The position numbers were made by a program, and so were the translations under genes. From Methylococcaceae bacterium (GTDB lineage Bacteria > Pseudomonadota > Gammaproteobacteria > Methylococcales > Methylococcaceae): DNA of 26,190 nt. The stretch spans positions 1 to 26,190 of the forward strand of contig VEPB01000291.1 in the NCBI GenBank assembly GCA_012026715.1. Reading direction: 5' to 3'. The notes under the pieces are model-generated. The model did no database searches. It worked only from the letters and a program-made list of their open reading frames with translations, and was not told where the DNA came from. Each line of letters begins with the position of its first letter. The stretch's first letter is position 1. Below, in pieces: positions 1-8,631 of the stretch.

Positions 1-1105
1 AATCATCCCAGCCGGTTTGCTTGGGAATGCGGTAGCCTTTTAGCCAGGCTTTCAGGATTTGGGGATCGCCGAGGGCGACGAGTTGGTCCTTGAGGTCGGC
101 GATTTGGTGCCGCAGATGGCGAATGTCCCCCCGCAACCGTCCCATTAATCCTTTTGGTGTTACCGTTTCAAATGGCGCCAGGTTCAGCTGCATCCTCCAG
201 GCGAATTCGATTTCCGAAATCTCCTTCTGCAATTCCTCGGACTGCTCCTTGAGGATCTGGTTGTACGCCTTGAGGCGGTCCTCGGAAAGCTGGTCGATGT
301 GGCTCTGGTCGATGTGCTCGGCCTGCAGCTGCAGTTCCAGTAGCTGCAATAAATCCTTCTTTTCGTAGGCTTGATTGGCCTGCTTCATGAGTTCGGTCTT
401 GCGCTCCCGCTCGGCCGGGTCGGGCTCTCGGTCGGGGTGCAGCCGGGCCGCAAGCTTGCGGTAGATTTCCTGAATGGACTGCTTGATGCGGCTTTCCTCC
501 TCCGCGCGTTTGGCTTCGAGGGCTTCCTGCCGCTTGGTCTTCTTGTGGTTGGCTCGGCGGGCTTCCCGTTCTGCGTCTGCGGCCTTGGCCTGCTGTTCGA
601 TGAAATCGGTCAATTGTTCCGGCGAGCCGAGGTCGTGCTGGCTCAGATCCATGCCCAGTATCTCCCCCATCATGGATTTGACCAAGTCTTCCGCATGGGC
701 GTCGCTCCGGCGCATTTCCTCGTCGATATCGGAACCGCTGTGGCGGTTGTAGAGTTCCTTCAACTCGTCATCGTCATCGTCACCGCCCCTGATCAAGGCC
801 GCGGCATTTTCGCAGATGAGGTGGCGGAGCTTTTCCTTATCGCGCTTCTTGAACAGCGGATTGGTCAGCGCCTCGTCCAGCACGCGCAGCCGCCGAATCT
901 CCTGGGCGCGGTAGTCGGCATAGAGGGGCTCGTACTCGCCGGTGGCGATCCGCTGAATCTCGGGCGTCGCCTCGGTCCATTCGTGCAACAGCTTTTTTTG
1001 CTGGTCCAGCTTCTTGATCAGGCTGTTGAAGCGCTTCTGTGACTTGCTCAGGCTCGGTTGTTCGGCATGGGGGGTGATTTGAACGGCGTGGGATTTTTTG
1101 GGCAT
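1..1105 (-). CDS. J-domain protein, 3' end outside window
   Basis: The minus strand is open from an ATG at 1105 to the left edge, giving 368 residues without a stop; the C-terminus is outside the window. The N-terminal 150 residues are charged and helical, with a run of five aspartates near residues 109-113. A long basic and acidic coiled-coil stretch follows at about 170-215. A J-like segment then appears with YRKLAARLHPD, the HPD triad being residues 223-225, which is the element J proteins use to stimulate the ATPase of Hsp70 (DnaK). Because the J segment is internal rather than N-terminal and no G/F or zinc-finger region is seen, this is not DnaJ itself but a specialised J protein. No good ribosome site precedes the ATG, so the start is the least certain part. 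The client is unknown. Confidence 0.8.
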   Translation of the reverse strand, partial: MPKKSHAVQITPHAEQPSLSKSQKRFNSLIKKLDQQKKLLHEWTEATPEIQRIATGEYEPLYADYRAQEIRRLRVLDEALTNPLFKKRDKEKLRHLICENAAALIRGGDDDDDELKELYNRHSGSDIDEEMRRSDAHAEDLVKSMMGEILGMDLSQHDLGSPEQLTDFIEQQAKAADAEREARRANHKKTKRQEALEAKRAEEESRIKQSIQEIYRKLAARLHPDREPDPAERERKTELMKQANQAYEKKDLLQLLELQLQAEHIDQSHIDQLSEDRLKAYNQILKEQSEELQKEISEIEFAWRMQLNLAPFETVTPKGLMGRLRGDIRHLRHQIADLKDQLVALGDPQILKAWLKGYRIPKQTGWDD

Positions 1106-1425
1106 CGATGGACTGCGGGGTGGGTTCAAATATGCGCGGCGAGCGCTTCGAGCCAGGGGGACAGGGCGAGCTTCCAGCCACTATTCTACTCGACCAGCAC
1201 GGCAGGTTGGCCCTGGGGATCCAAGTTCGCGGGGATTCGGGGCAGAAGACCCACGCACGCCGCCTGCACCCCGCGAGGGGAAGGATGTCGGGGTTCTGGC
1301 TCATGACATCCGACGCCGGACTCACCAACGACGGCGAACACCGGCCTTAGGTGATGGTGTTGAACAGACGGCTCGGAGTCCGCTTCATCCGCTGCCCGAA
1401 CCTTGACCAGCCGCCGCCCTGATCG

Positions 1426-1455
1426 TTGATACCCGCACGAAACGTGCGCCATAAT
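1426..1455 (+). promoter_or_regulatory. sigma-70 type promoter with operator-like inverted repeat
   Basis: TTGATA at 1426-1431 and CATAAT at 1450-1455 are separated by 18 bases, close to the sigma-70 consensus, and point at the lipoprotein gene starting at 1544. The spacer contains a perfect 5-bp inverted repeat, GCACG (1435-1439) and CGTGC (1443-1447) around AAA, which could bind a dimeric repressor. That role is inference. The rest of the gap 1106-1543 holds a CCGG-rich tract at about 1480-1505 and no convincing gene. Confidence 0.5.
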
Positions 1456-1543
1456 CCGGCCGCTGCTCGCGGCGTACTGCCCGGGCCGGCCGGCCGGGCT
1501 GCTGCCCGTCGTATCCGAATCAGCCGTACATAAGGAATTGCCC

Positions 1544-2095
1544 ATGAATCCCAGGCCCTTCAGCCAAATTACGCCATTTGCCCTCCTGTTCGCGGCCCAT
1601 GCCACACTGACCGGCTGCGCCGGGAGCGCCGGGTCGGTCACCCGGCTGGAACCCGGATCGGGGCGGCCGGATCTCTCTCGCTACCCCAATCTGGCGGTCG
1701 AGGTGAGCAGTTCCGTGCCGCAAGCCGGAGCCTCGGATACCGCCCGCATCCGGCAGCACATCGTGCGGGTTGCCGAGAACGAGCATCCCGGCTGTTTCCA
1801 AAATTTCACCGCCGCGCCCGATGCACCGCAAACCGTCGTTGCCCAGGTGAACCTGAGGCGCTACGAAGAAGGCAGCGCCTTCGCCCGGTTCATGCTGGCG
1901 GGCCTCGGCCAGATGCACATCGACGCAGATCTGGGCTTGCAGGACGGCTCGACCGCGGAACGCATCGCCCGCTATGACATCACCAAGACCTTTGCCTGGG
2001 GCGGCATCTATGGCGCCGTCAACGACCTCCGGGACATCGAGGAAGGCTTTGCCAAGGCGGTGGCCAGTGCCTTGTGCGAGCGGGGGGAGCAATGA
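1544..2095 (+). CDS. DUF4410-like outer-membrane lipoprotein
   Basis: A protein of 183 residues. The start at 1544 was chosen because it is an ATG with AAGGA about 7 bases upstream; a TTG six bases earlier is in frame but less likely. A short hydrophobic leader ends in the lipobox LTGC with the lipidated cysteine at residue 25, so the mature protein should be a lipoprotein. The body, with the segment FMLAGLGQMHIDADLGL followed by a strand and a GxIYG-like part, resembles the DUF4410 family of small envelope lipoproteins of unknown function. Its stop overlaps the ATG of the cytochrome-barrel gene (ATGA at 2092-2095), so the two are almost certainly co-translated and may act together in the outer membrane. 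Family assignment is from memory of motif pattern. Confidence 0.75.
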   Translation: MNPRPFSQITPFALLFAAHATLTGCAGSAGSVTRLEPGSGRPDLSRYPNLAVEVSSSVPQAGASDTARIRQHIVRVAENEHPGCFQNFTAAPDAPQTVVAQVNLRRYEEGSAFARFMLAGLGQMHIDADLGLQDGSTAERIARYDITKTFAWGGIYGAVNDLRDIEEGFAKAVASALCERGEQ

Positions 2096-3693
2096 TCTGG
2101 AAGCTGACGAAAAACGCAACGGGGTTCCCACTAGCGAGGATCGCGCGGTGCGACGGGCGAGGGAATGGTGCGGGGCGGCTGTTCGGTTTGATTGTCGCGG
2201 CGCTGATCCTGCCGCAGCCGGCGGTGGCGCTGCCCAGCTTCGCCCGCCAGACCGGCGAGGCTTGCACATCCTGCCACGTGCAAACCTGGGGCGCCGACCT
2301 GACGCCGCGCGGGCGGGATTTCAAGCTGAACGGCTACACCGAGGGCGATGCCTCCCGGCTGCCGCCCTTCAGCGTCACCGTGGACGGCACGGTGGCTGCC
2401 CAGGTGAATCCGAACCGTTCCGCGATCTCGCCGGCCAATAGCGCCTATAAGGCCTCGCTCTACTATGCCGGCCGCATCGCGCCGCACCTGGGAGCCTATG
2501 CTTCGGGCAGCTACCAGAACGTCAACGACGAACTCGATGAATACTATCTGGACAAGTTCGACCTGCGCTTTGCCAATGCCGTCGAACTGGGCGGCCACCG
2601 GTTGAACTACGGTCTTACCGCCAACAATCAGCCGGGCCTGCAGGACCTTTGGAATACCACGCCGGCCTGGAGTTTCACCCGAGCGGTGCCGCTGTCGCGG
2701 AGTTTTCACCCGTCCGGCAGCTCCACTCCGCCTTTCGGTCTGGGGGGGCGATATGAATTCCACGTTTGGGAAAGCCTTTTGCCCACCGGCACTCGAGTTG
2801 GCCGGAATCCAACGCTTTTCCGCGTTGGCGACTTGCGACGGGGCTTCAACCGAATGGCGCCCACTCTGATGGACGGAGTCCTGGCCGGCAATAGCGGGGG
2901 CGCATCGGCCTATTTCATGCTGGACCGCTGGCTCTACCTGGAGGGCGGAGCCTATGCCAGCCTGCCGCGCGATGTTCAGGATGGCATCGGCCGCGGGTAT
3001 CCGCTGCAATCCCGCTCGGTCTTCTTCAATCAGCCGGATCCGCAGTTGGACGGCGGCGCTCCCTATTGGCGAGTGGCCGTGCAGCACCAGTGGGGCGGAC
3101 ACTATGTCTCGATCGGCCATTTCGGTCTGGCCGCCAGTTGGAAGGCCAGGCGGAGCCTGGGCGGGTTGACGCCGGAACTGCTGGTTGTCCGCCCCACGTC
3201 CGACCGCATCGACGTCACTGACCTGGGGGTGGATGCCACTTACCAGTACCTGGCCAATCCGGACCACATCTTCGAACTCAAAGGGGTCTACCTGCGCGAG
3301 CGCAGGGAAGGGCGCGTGGGGACCAGCTTGCTGTCCGTTTTCGGACCGGTCTCCACGTCACCGGCGTCGCCGCTAACCGAGGTGGTGCGCATCAATGCCG
3401 CTTATACCTGGGCGCAGACCGTCGGAATAGCGTTCGGTTACCACCGCTACATGGACGATCCGGTCGAAGTCAGCTTCCTCAGCCCGTTTGCCTACCGAGT
3501 GGTTCGGGGTGAACTCCAAGTGCGCGACCGGGAAGCCTATGTGGCGGAGCTGGCCTTTACGCCCTTCGGCAAGAATGACTCGCTGGCCGCGCCGTGGCTC
3601 AACCTGCGCCTAAACCTGACTTATATGGGGGATCTGCACCACAGCAATCGGATCGGGGATACCTTTTACGTGAACGGAAGCGTGGCGTTCTGA
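2092..3693 (+). CDS. Single-haem c-type cytochrome fused to outer-membrane beta-barrel
   Basis: A protein of 533 residues with an N-terminal hydrophobic segment at about 29-46 ending in AVALPSFARQTG, followed by one haem c site, CTSCH at residues 58-62. The pattern LPSFARQTG-CxxCH-LTPRGRDFKLNGYT is recurrent in a family of envelope proteins found in metal- and sulfur-active proteobacteria. The remaining roughly 440 residues show alternating aromatic and polar strands (for example YYAGRIAPHLGAYASGSYQ) and the chain ends in phenylalanine, both usual for outer-membrane beta-barrels. The likely role is electron transfer at or across the outer membrane, but substrate and partner are not indicated. 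It overlaps the lipoprotein gene by four bases. The start at 2092 is preferred over an in-frame upstream codon at 2074 because of that coupling. Confidence 0.75.
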   Translation: MIWKLTKNATGFPLARIARCDGRGNGAGRLFGLIVAALILPQPAVALPSFARQTGEACTSCHVQTWGADLTPRGRDFKLNGYTEGDASRLPPFSVTVDGTVAAQVNPNRSAISPANSAYKASLYYAGRIAPHLGAYASGSYQNVNDELDEYYLDKFDLRFANAVELGGHRLNYGLTANNQPGLQDLWNTTPAWSFTRAVPLSRSFHPSGSSTPPFGLGGRYEFHVWESLLPTGTRVGRNPTLFRVGDLRRGFNRMAPTLMDGVLAGNSGGASAYFMLDRWLYLEGGAYASLPRDVQDGIGRGYPLQSRSVFFNQPDPQLDGGAPYWRVAVQHQWGGHYVSIGHFGLAASWKARRSLGGLTPELLVVRPTSDRIDVTDLGVDATYQYLANPDHIFELKGVYLRERREGRVGTSLLSVFGPVSTSPASPLTEVVRINAAYTWAQTVGIAFGYHRYMDDPVEVSFLSPFAYRVVRGELQVRDREAYVAELAFTPFGKNDSLAAPWLNLRLNLTYMGDLHHSNRIGDTFYVNGSVAF

Positions 3694-3807
3694 TTGTGCT
3701 GCGCGATTCCACCCGTGTGAGGTGCCGGAAGCGGCGAAGCCGTGCATTGCCTTCGCCTGATCGGTCCGGGGTTTGCCCTTTACCGCCTGTCGGCGATCGA
3801 GCTCGTG

Positions 3808-4857
3808 TCACTCGGCGATTTGCTGCTCCAAGGCCTGCAGCCATTCCCGCCACACCGCCAGGGCGATGGCCAGTATGACCGGTCCCAGGAACAGGCCGAT
3901 GAAACCGAAGTTCAGCAGTCCGCCCAAGACGCCGAACAACACCAGCAGAAATGGAATCCGGGTGGTGGCGCTGATCACCAGGGGGCGGATCAGGTTGTCC
4001 ACCCAGCTGACCACCAGGGCGCCCCACAGCGCCAGGGAAGTCGCTGCCCACGGCTGACCGTGCGCCAGCAGCCACAGGCTGGCGCCGATCCAGACCACCG
4101 GGGTGCCGAAAGGAATCATCGCTACTGCCATGGTGACCAGGGTCAGCAGGATGGGCGTGCCGATTCCCACGGCCCAATAGCCCAGCCCGGCCACCAGCCC
4201 CTGGCCGACGGCGGTGAGGACGATGCCATACACGACCGCCTTCACGGTGGATTCGGCCGTCTGCACATAGTGGTCGGCGCGCTCGCCGAGCACATGCAGC
4301 AACACCAGCCGGAGCTGCCGAGCCCATTCGGCTCCGTCCCGGTAGGCAAAAAATATAACCAGAGCGGTCATTCCCAATTTGGCCAGGTTTCGTCCCGCCT
4401 TTTCCGCCACGCCCAGCAGGTCGTTGGAAAGCGCTTGCAGCCACGGCAAGGCGTTGGCCCGCATCAATGCGTTGATGTCGTCGAAGCGATCGAAATGGCG
4501 GGACAGTTCACCGCCGAGATAGGGGATGTTGAGCAGCGCACGCGGCAGGGACGGCTTTTGCTCCAGCCATGCCGGCAGTTGGCGGAGAAATTCCGCAAGC
4601 TCGTGGTGCAGAACCAGGCTACCCCAAACCAGAGGGAGCACTACCAGGGAGCTGAGTACCAAGGTCATCACCAGGGCCGCCGCCGTGGCATGTCCGCGGA
4701 AGTGCCGCCGCAGCCAGGCGTGGGCCGGCCAGGTGACGTACACCAGAATCACCGCCCACAGCAGCGGTACCAGAAAGCTGCGCAGCACCAGCCAGGTTAG
4801 GGCGGCCAAGACCGATAACACGGCGCCGGTGACCAGCCATCGGGTGAAATCGGACAT
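3808..4857 (-). CDS. AI-2E family transporter (YdiK/PerM-like permease)
   Basis: A polytopic membrane protein of 349 residues, the usual length of the AI-2E transporter family (PF01594). About eight hydrophobic segments are visible: two at residues 8-45, one near 60-85, then after a long soluble stretch one near 165 and several from 205 to the C-terminus. The C-terminal part carries the family-like segments NLIRPLVIS and GLLNFGFIGLFLGPVILA. Members export autoinducer-2 or have sodium/proton antiport roles in a few cases, and most are uncharacterised; nothing here decides between these. The gene converges on the cytochrome-barrel gene with a 114-base gap in which no clear terminator was seen, and the 183-base region upstream (4858-5040) holds no recognisable gene. 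Confidence 0.85.
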   Translation of the reverse strand: MSDFTRWLVTGAVLSVLAALTWLVLRSFLVPLLWAVILVYVTWPAHAWLRRHFRGHATAAALVMTLVLSSLVVLPLVWGSLVLHHELAEFLRQLPAWLEQKPSLPRALLNIPYLGGELSRHFDRFDDINALMRANALPWLQALSNDLLGVAEKAGRNLAKLGMTALVIFFAYRDGAEWARQLRLVLLHVLGERADHYVQTAESTVKAVVYGIVLTAVGQGLVAGLGYWAVGIGTPILLTLVTMAVAMIPFGTPVVWIGASLWLLAHGQPWAATSLALWGALVVSWVDNLIRPLVISATTRIPFLLVLFGVLGGLLNFGFIGLFLGPVILAIALAVWREWLQALEQQIAE

Positions 4858-5040
4858 AGGCGCTCGGTGAGGAGGAGGCTTTCCGAAAACGGTTCGCTCG
4901 AAATCGCGCTATCTTACACCCGCCCACGGGTCGGCGGTCCCGGAATGGGTGGATCAGCCGGTCGGTTCGAAAGCGGTTCCAAACACGCCCGCATTGTCTC
5001 TGAGGAGGGATCGCGCGAGGCAGAGCGGAGCGCGGTCAAG

Positions 5041-5466
5041 CTACGGAAACGTTTCGACCAAGACCAAATCCACTTCGCCGAAGTGCCGGTCTTGGCCCAG
5101 TCGGAATCCCCGCATTTCCAAAACTCCCTTGGTGTTGAGCGAGATGATGAGGTAGCAGGTTTCCGGGTAGCCGATTTCGGCGAGGTCGATCTGAGAGGGC
5201 TCGGCGGGGGAGGTGGGATGGGAGTGGAGGATGGCGAACAGTTCTTCGCCGGTTTCGCGCATGGCGCGCAGCGCCTCGATCTGGCCGGCGGGGTCGAGCC
5301 GGAAGCGCCGGTCGGGGTGATCGGCGACGTTGGCGACCGGGTACCAGGTGGCCGGGGTGCCGGCTTGGGCGCCGATCAGGCCGCACACTTCCAGGTCCGG
5401 GCTGGATTGGGCGCAGTGCAACAGTTGATTGACCAGTGCGCGGGGGAGTCGGACGGCGTCGGACAT
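5041..5466 (-). CDS. JAMM/MPN metallopeptidase (M67 family)
   Basis: A protein of 141 residues with the complete JAMM zinc site: glutamate 26 in LEVCGLIG, then HSHP at 81-84 and SQID with aspartate 94, matching E...HxHPxxxxxxSxxD. Prokaryotic members of this length are stand-alone peptidases that cleave after a C-terminal glycine, for example of ThiS/MoaD-like sulfur carriers or CysM/CysO-type conjugates. The substrate here is unknown since no carrier gene lies nearby. The gene is last in the minus-strand group ygfB-pepP-ubiH, 11 bases after ubiH, so it is probably co-transcribed. The ATG at 5466 has no clear ribosome site and may depend on translation from upstream. Confidence 0.85.
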   Translation of the reverse strand: MSDAVRLPRALVNQLLHCAQSSPDLEVCGLIGAQAGTPATWYPVANVADHPDRRFRLDPAGQIEALRAMRETGEELFAILHSHPTSPAEPSQIDLAEIGYPETCYLIISLNTKGVLEMRGFRLGQDRHFGEVDLVLVETFP

Positions 5467-5477
5467 GGCGGTGGCGA

Positions 5478-6680
5478 TCAGCGGAAACGGGGGAGGCGTT
5501 CGCCCAGGCCCATGGCGTAACGCACCAGGCGGCGCTTGATGGGGGGCAGGTTGTTGAGCACGGTCATGCCGAAGTTGCGGGCTTGCGTGAGCGGCCAGCG
5601 GTTGTTGGAGAACAGCCGCACCATGGTGTCGGTGAAGCCGATGACCCGGTCGAGGTCGTCGCGCCGAATCCGGGCATAACTTTCCAGGAATTCGCTCGCG
5701 CCGATGTCCTCGCCGAACTGAATGCGGGCCTCGATGCGTTCCGCCAGCACCGCCACGTCCCGCAGACCCAGGTTGAAGCCCTGGCCGGCCACCGGATGCA
5801 ATTGGTGCATGGCGTTGCCGACCAGGGCTATGCGGCGGTCGATCATGCGCTGGGCACGGATCAGTTTGAGCGGGAAGCCCTGGCGCGTTGACGCCAACTC
5901 CAGCCGTCCCAGCCATTGGCCGAAGGCGGCCTGCAGACGGTCGCGGAATTCCTCATCCGGCAGGGTCAGGGTGGCGCGGGCGTCGTCGTGGCTGAGGGTC
6001 CACACCACCGAACTGCGGCGCTTGCCCAGCGGCAACAGTGCCAAGGGTCCGGATTCGGTGAAGCGTTCGTAGGCGGTGTCGCGGTTGGGGAGTTCGCTGG
6101 CGACCTCGGTGACGATGGCGGTCTGGCCATAGTCCCGCTCGGTCTGGCCGATGTCCAGCAAACGCCGCACCGTGGAATTGCCGCCGTCGGCCGCCACCAC
6201 CAGGCGGGAGGTCAGGGTCCGGGTCTGGTCGCCCTGTCGGACGGTGATGCCTACGTGGTCGTTGCCGCCATGGAGGGCGGCCACCGTGGCCGGTTGCAGT
6301 ACGGTTACCGAAGCATTCGCCAGCGCTTTGACGATGGCATCTTCCAAGACTCTGGCGGTGGCGACATAGCCCAGAGCGGGCACCCGTTCGCGCTCCGCGC
6401 TCATGCGCACCTTGCCGAAATGGCCGCGGGCGGAGACGTGGATGGTGCGGATCGGCGCCGCGTTGGGCAGGGCATCGCGCCACACGCCCAGCTGATCCAG
6501 CAGTTGCGCCGTGCCCCAGGCCAGGGCCAGAGCCCGCTCGCCCGCCGGGGATGCCTGTCGCAGCGCCTCGTCCATCGATTCGATCACGGCGATGCGCAAC
6601 GGCGTGTCCTGCAGCGCCAGGGCCAGGCTGCCGCCGGCCAGGCCGCCGCCGACGATGATCAGGTCGAAATCGGTGCTCAC
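5478..6680 (-). CDS. ubiH: Ubiquinone biosynthesis FAD-dependent hydroxylase
   Basis: A 400-residue flavoprotein of the UbiH/UbiF/VisC family. The Rossmann dinucleotide site GGGLAGG lies at residues 11-17, the second FAD/NAD contact VVAADGGNSTVR is mid-protein, and the C-terminal FAD-binding block GNAMHQLHPVAGQGFNLGLRD is complete. These enzymes hydroxylate the aromatic ring of ubiquinone precursors at the inner membrane; UbiH acts at C6 (2-octaprenyl-6-methoxyphenol hydroxylase). The start is GTG at 6680, whose bases overlap the pepP stop (GTGA at 6677-6680). The pepP-ubiH order is the same as in Escherichia coli, which supports ubiH rather than its paralogues ubiF or ubiI, although members interconvert in specificity and that point is inference. 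Confidence 0.88.
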   Translation of the reverse strand: MSTDFDLIIVGGGLAGGSLALALQDTPLRIAVIESMDEALRQASPAGERALALAWGTAQLLDQLGVWRDALPNAAPIRTIHVSARGHFGKVRMSAERERVPALGYVATARVLEDAIVKALANASVTVLQPATVAALHGGNDHVGITVRQGDQTRTLTSRLVVAADGGNSTVRRLLDIGQTERDYGQTAIVTEVASELPNRDTAYERFTESGPLALLPLGKRRSSVVWTLSHDDARATLTLPDEEFRDRLQAAFGQWLGRLELASTRQGFPLKLIRAQRMIDRRIALVGNAMHQLHPVAGQGFNLGLRDVAVLAERIEARIQFGEDIGASEFLESYARIRRDDLDRVIGFTDTMVRLFSNNRWPLTQARNFGMTVLNNLPPIKRRLVRYAMGLGERLPRFR

Positions 6681-7996
6681 CGGGATTCGCCCATGAGGGC
6701 TTCGATGTCGGCGACGGCTTTGGGCACCGCGCCGGTGAGGATTTCGCAGCCGGACTCCGTGACCACCACGTCGTCCTCGATGCGGATGCCGATGCCGCGC
6801 CATTGAGGGTCCACGTCGTCGCAGGCGGCGTCGATATAGAGCCCAGGCTCCACCGTCATGACCATGCCCGGCTCCAGCTTGCGCCACTCGCCGTCGTCGT
6901 CGCGGTATTCGCCCACGTCGTGCACGTCCATGCCCAGCCAATGGCCGGTGCGGTGCATGTAGTAAGGCTTGTAAGCTTCGTCCTTGATGAGCTTGCCGAC
7001 CTTGCCCTTGAGCAGTCCCAACTCCACCAGCCCCTTGGTCAGCACCTTCACCGCGGTGTCGTGGGGATCGTTCCAGCGCTTGCCGGGCTTGATGGTGTCG
7101 ATGGCAGCCAGTTGCGCCGCCAATACCAGTTCGTAGAGCAGCCGCTGCGGCTCGCTGAAGTGGCCGTTGACCGGGTAGGTACGTGTGATGTCGGCGGCAT
7201 AGCTGTCGCATTCCGCCCCGGCGTCGATCAGCAGCAGGTCGCCGTCCCGCAGCACGTCGGAATTGCCGGTGTAGTGCAGCACGCAGGCGTTGTTGCCGCC
7301 GGCCACGATGGCCGGATAGGCCTGGGCCCGCAGCCCGTGACGGGTGATCTCGTGGAGAAATTCGGCTTCGATCTCGTATTCGTGGATGCCCGGCCGACAG
7401 AACCGCATCGCCCTCACATGGGCTTGGGCGGAAATTTCCGCGGCGCGGCGGATCAACGCCAGTTCCGCTTCCGACTTGAACAGTCGGTGTTCGTGCAACA
7501 GCTTGTCGATGACGATAAATTCCGTGGGAGCTTGCGTGCCGCTGCGGGACTTGGCGCGGATCTCATTGATGGCGTGGCGGATCTGGCCGTCCAGTTCAGC
7601 GCTGGCGCCCACCGGGTAGTAGACCCGCTCCCGGTTCTCCAGCAGGCCCGGCAGCAGCTCGGCAAGGCGTCCGACGGGACAGGCCTGGTCGGCCCCGTGG
7701 TTGTCGACCGCTCCTTCAAGCCCTGCGTGCTTGCCGGTCCAGATCGCCTTGGTGGCGTCGAATTCGCGGCAGAACAGGATGAACTCGCCTTCGGGCCGGC
7801 CTGGCGCCAGCACCGCGACGGCTTCCGGCTCGTCGAAGCCGGTCAGGTAGTGGAAGTCGCTATGCTGGCGGTAGGGCCACTCCACGTCACGGTTGCGCAC
7901 CGCGACCTCGGCGCTTGGCAAGATCGCCACGCTATTTTTCTTCATGCGCCGCGTCAGCCGCTTGCGTCGCTGCTTGAATTCGTTGCCGGCAATCAT
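6677..7996 (-). CDS. pepP: Xaa-Pro aminopeptidase PepP
   Basis: A protein of 439 residues, matching the usual length of about 440. The N-terminal creatinase-like domain contains YRQHSDFHYLTGFDEPEAVAVL. The C-terminal pita-bread domain has the dimanganese site: aspartates in LLIDAGAE and YAADITRTYP, histidine in MHRTGHWLGMDVHD, and glutamates in MTVEPGLYI and GIRIEDDVVV. It removes N-terminal residues that precede proline. The ATG at 7996 lies 8 bases after the ygfB stop; a longer reading frame continues upstream but only inside ygfB, so it was rejected. The stop overlaps the ubiH GTG, indicating tight translational coupling. Confidence 0.95.
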   Translation of the reverse strand: MIAGNEFKQRRKRLTRRMKKNSVAILPSAEVAVRNRDVEWPYRQHSDFHYLTGFDEPEAVAVLAPGRPEGEFILFCREFDATKAIWTGKHAGLEGAVDNHGADQACPVGRLAELLPGLLENRERVYYPVGASAELDGQIRHAINEIRAKSRSGTQAPTEFIVIDKLLHEHRLFKSEAELALIRRAAEISAQAHVRAMRFCRPGIHEYEIEAEFLHEITRHGLRAQAYPAIVAGGNNACVLHYTGNSDVLRDGDLLLIDAGAECDSYAADITRTYPVNGHFSEPQRLLYELVLAAQLAAIDTIKPGKRWNDPHDTAVKVLTKGLVELGLLKGKVGKLIKDEAYKPYYMHRTGHWLGMDVHDVGEYRDDDGEWRKLEPGMVMTVEPGLYIDAACDDVDPQWRGIGIRIEDDVVVTESGCEILTGAVPKAVADIEALMGESR

Positions 7997-8004
7997 CGGG
8001 TCAC

Positions 8005-8544
8005 TCAATGGAGTCGGTGGGGCTCGGTTTCCCGGCTCAATTCGGTCCGGATGACCAGCACCCCGACCCGCACGAACTCGTGCAGTTCGGAGTAGGCTTC
8101 CTCGGTGTCGTCCGGCGACAGTTCGGGGTCCAGCCGGGAAATCTGCTGGATATCCTGAAGCAGTTCGGTGCAGTCGCCGGGCCACTCGGCATCGCCCATG
8201 GCATAGCCGAGGCCGTACAGAAACCCCTGGCACCACTCCGCCAGGGCTTCGGTCCGGATGCTCAGGGAACTGTCCTCGTCGGGCAGGAACAGGTCGAACG
8301 GGTATTCATCATTGGCCAGCAAGCTGCGGGTCAAGTCGCACAGGGCGTCGAGCAACTGGACGTCGGCGCTGGAGAGGTCGTCGGCCTCGTCACCCAAGGC
8401 GTGGCTGATCCACTGCTCGCTGGTGAGACGCCGGTCCACGCACAGCATGCCGGTCAGGGTGCCGTGCAATTCCGCCGCGCTATGGCCGGCTTCGCTGCAC
8501 GGGGCGATTTCCTCGAGGGTCTGGTAGGAGATCTCGAAAGTCAT
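8005..8544 (-). CDS. ygfB: UPF0149 family protein YgfB
   Basis: A 179-residue acidic, helical protein with the UPF0149/YgfB signature pattern AELHGTLTGMLC near the N-terminus and EWCQGFLYGLGYA with a following LQDIQQISRLD in the second half. It is first in the operon ygfB-pepP-ubiH, an order well known from gammaproteobacteria. In Pseudomonas aeruginosa YgfB has been linked to control of the AlpA/ampDh3 antitermination pathway, but a general biochemical role is not established. AAGG lies about 6 bases before the ATG. The gene is transcribed away from zapA across an 87-base divergent region. Confidence 0.9.
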   Translation of the reverse strand: MTFEISYQTLEEIAPCSEAGHSAAELHGTLTGMLCVDRRLTSEQWISHALGDEADDLSSADVQLLDALCDLTRSLLANDEYPFDLFLPDEDSSLSIRTEALAEWCQGFLYGLGYAMGDAEWPGDCTELLQDIQQISRLDPELSPDDTEEAYSELHEFVRVGVLVIRTELSRETEPHRLH

Positions 8545-8552
8545 GAATGGCC

Positions 8553-8581
8553 TTGAGGGCGGCTGCCGGATTTCCTATGCT
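8553..8581 (+). promoter_or_regulatory. sigma-70 promoter for zapB-like/zapA genes
   Basis: TTGAGG (8553-8558) and TATGCT (8576-8581) are separated by exactly 17 bases and face the gene starting at 8632. GGAG follows about 10 bases before that start. The divergent ygfB promoter must lie in the same 87 bases but no convincing hexamers for it were found. Confidence 0.5.
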
Positions 8582-8631
8582 AGCATCCACGACTGCCGGC
8601 CGAAAGCGGCGCCACCGCCGGAGATTCTTGA

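Noticed and set aside
371..1042. Long plus-strand reading frame of 223 codons at the left end
   Set aside because: It is the antisense of the J-domain gene, which has a clear HPD motif and protein-like composition; the plus frame has none.
2131..3267. Minus-strand frame of 378 codons opposite the cytochrome barrel
   Set aside because: The plus-strand gene has signal peptide, haem site and barrel features; the minus frame shows no domain and is a GC-bias artefact.
3742..4800. Plus-strand frame of 352 codons
   Set aside because: Composition rich in Q, H and G, with no domain; it is the antisense of the AI-2E family permease.
5916..8095. Two long plus-strand frames opposite ubiH and pepP
   Set aside because: Both are antisense to well-identified enzymes with complete catalytic motifs.
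6677..8236. Longer version of pepP starting inside ygfB
   Set aside because: The extra 80 residues are out-of-frame ygfB sequence; the ATG at 7996 gives the usual family length.
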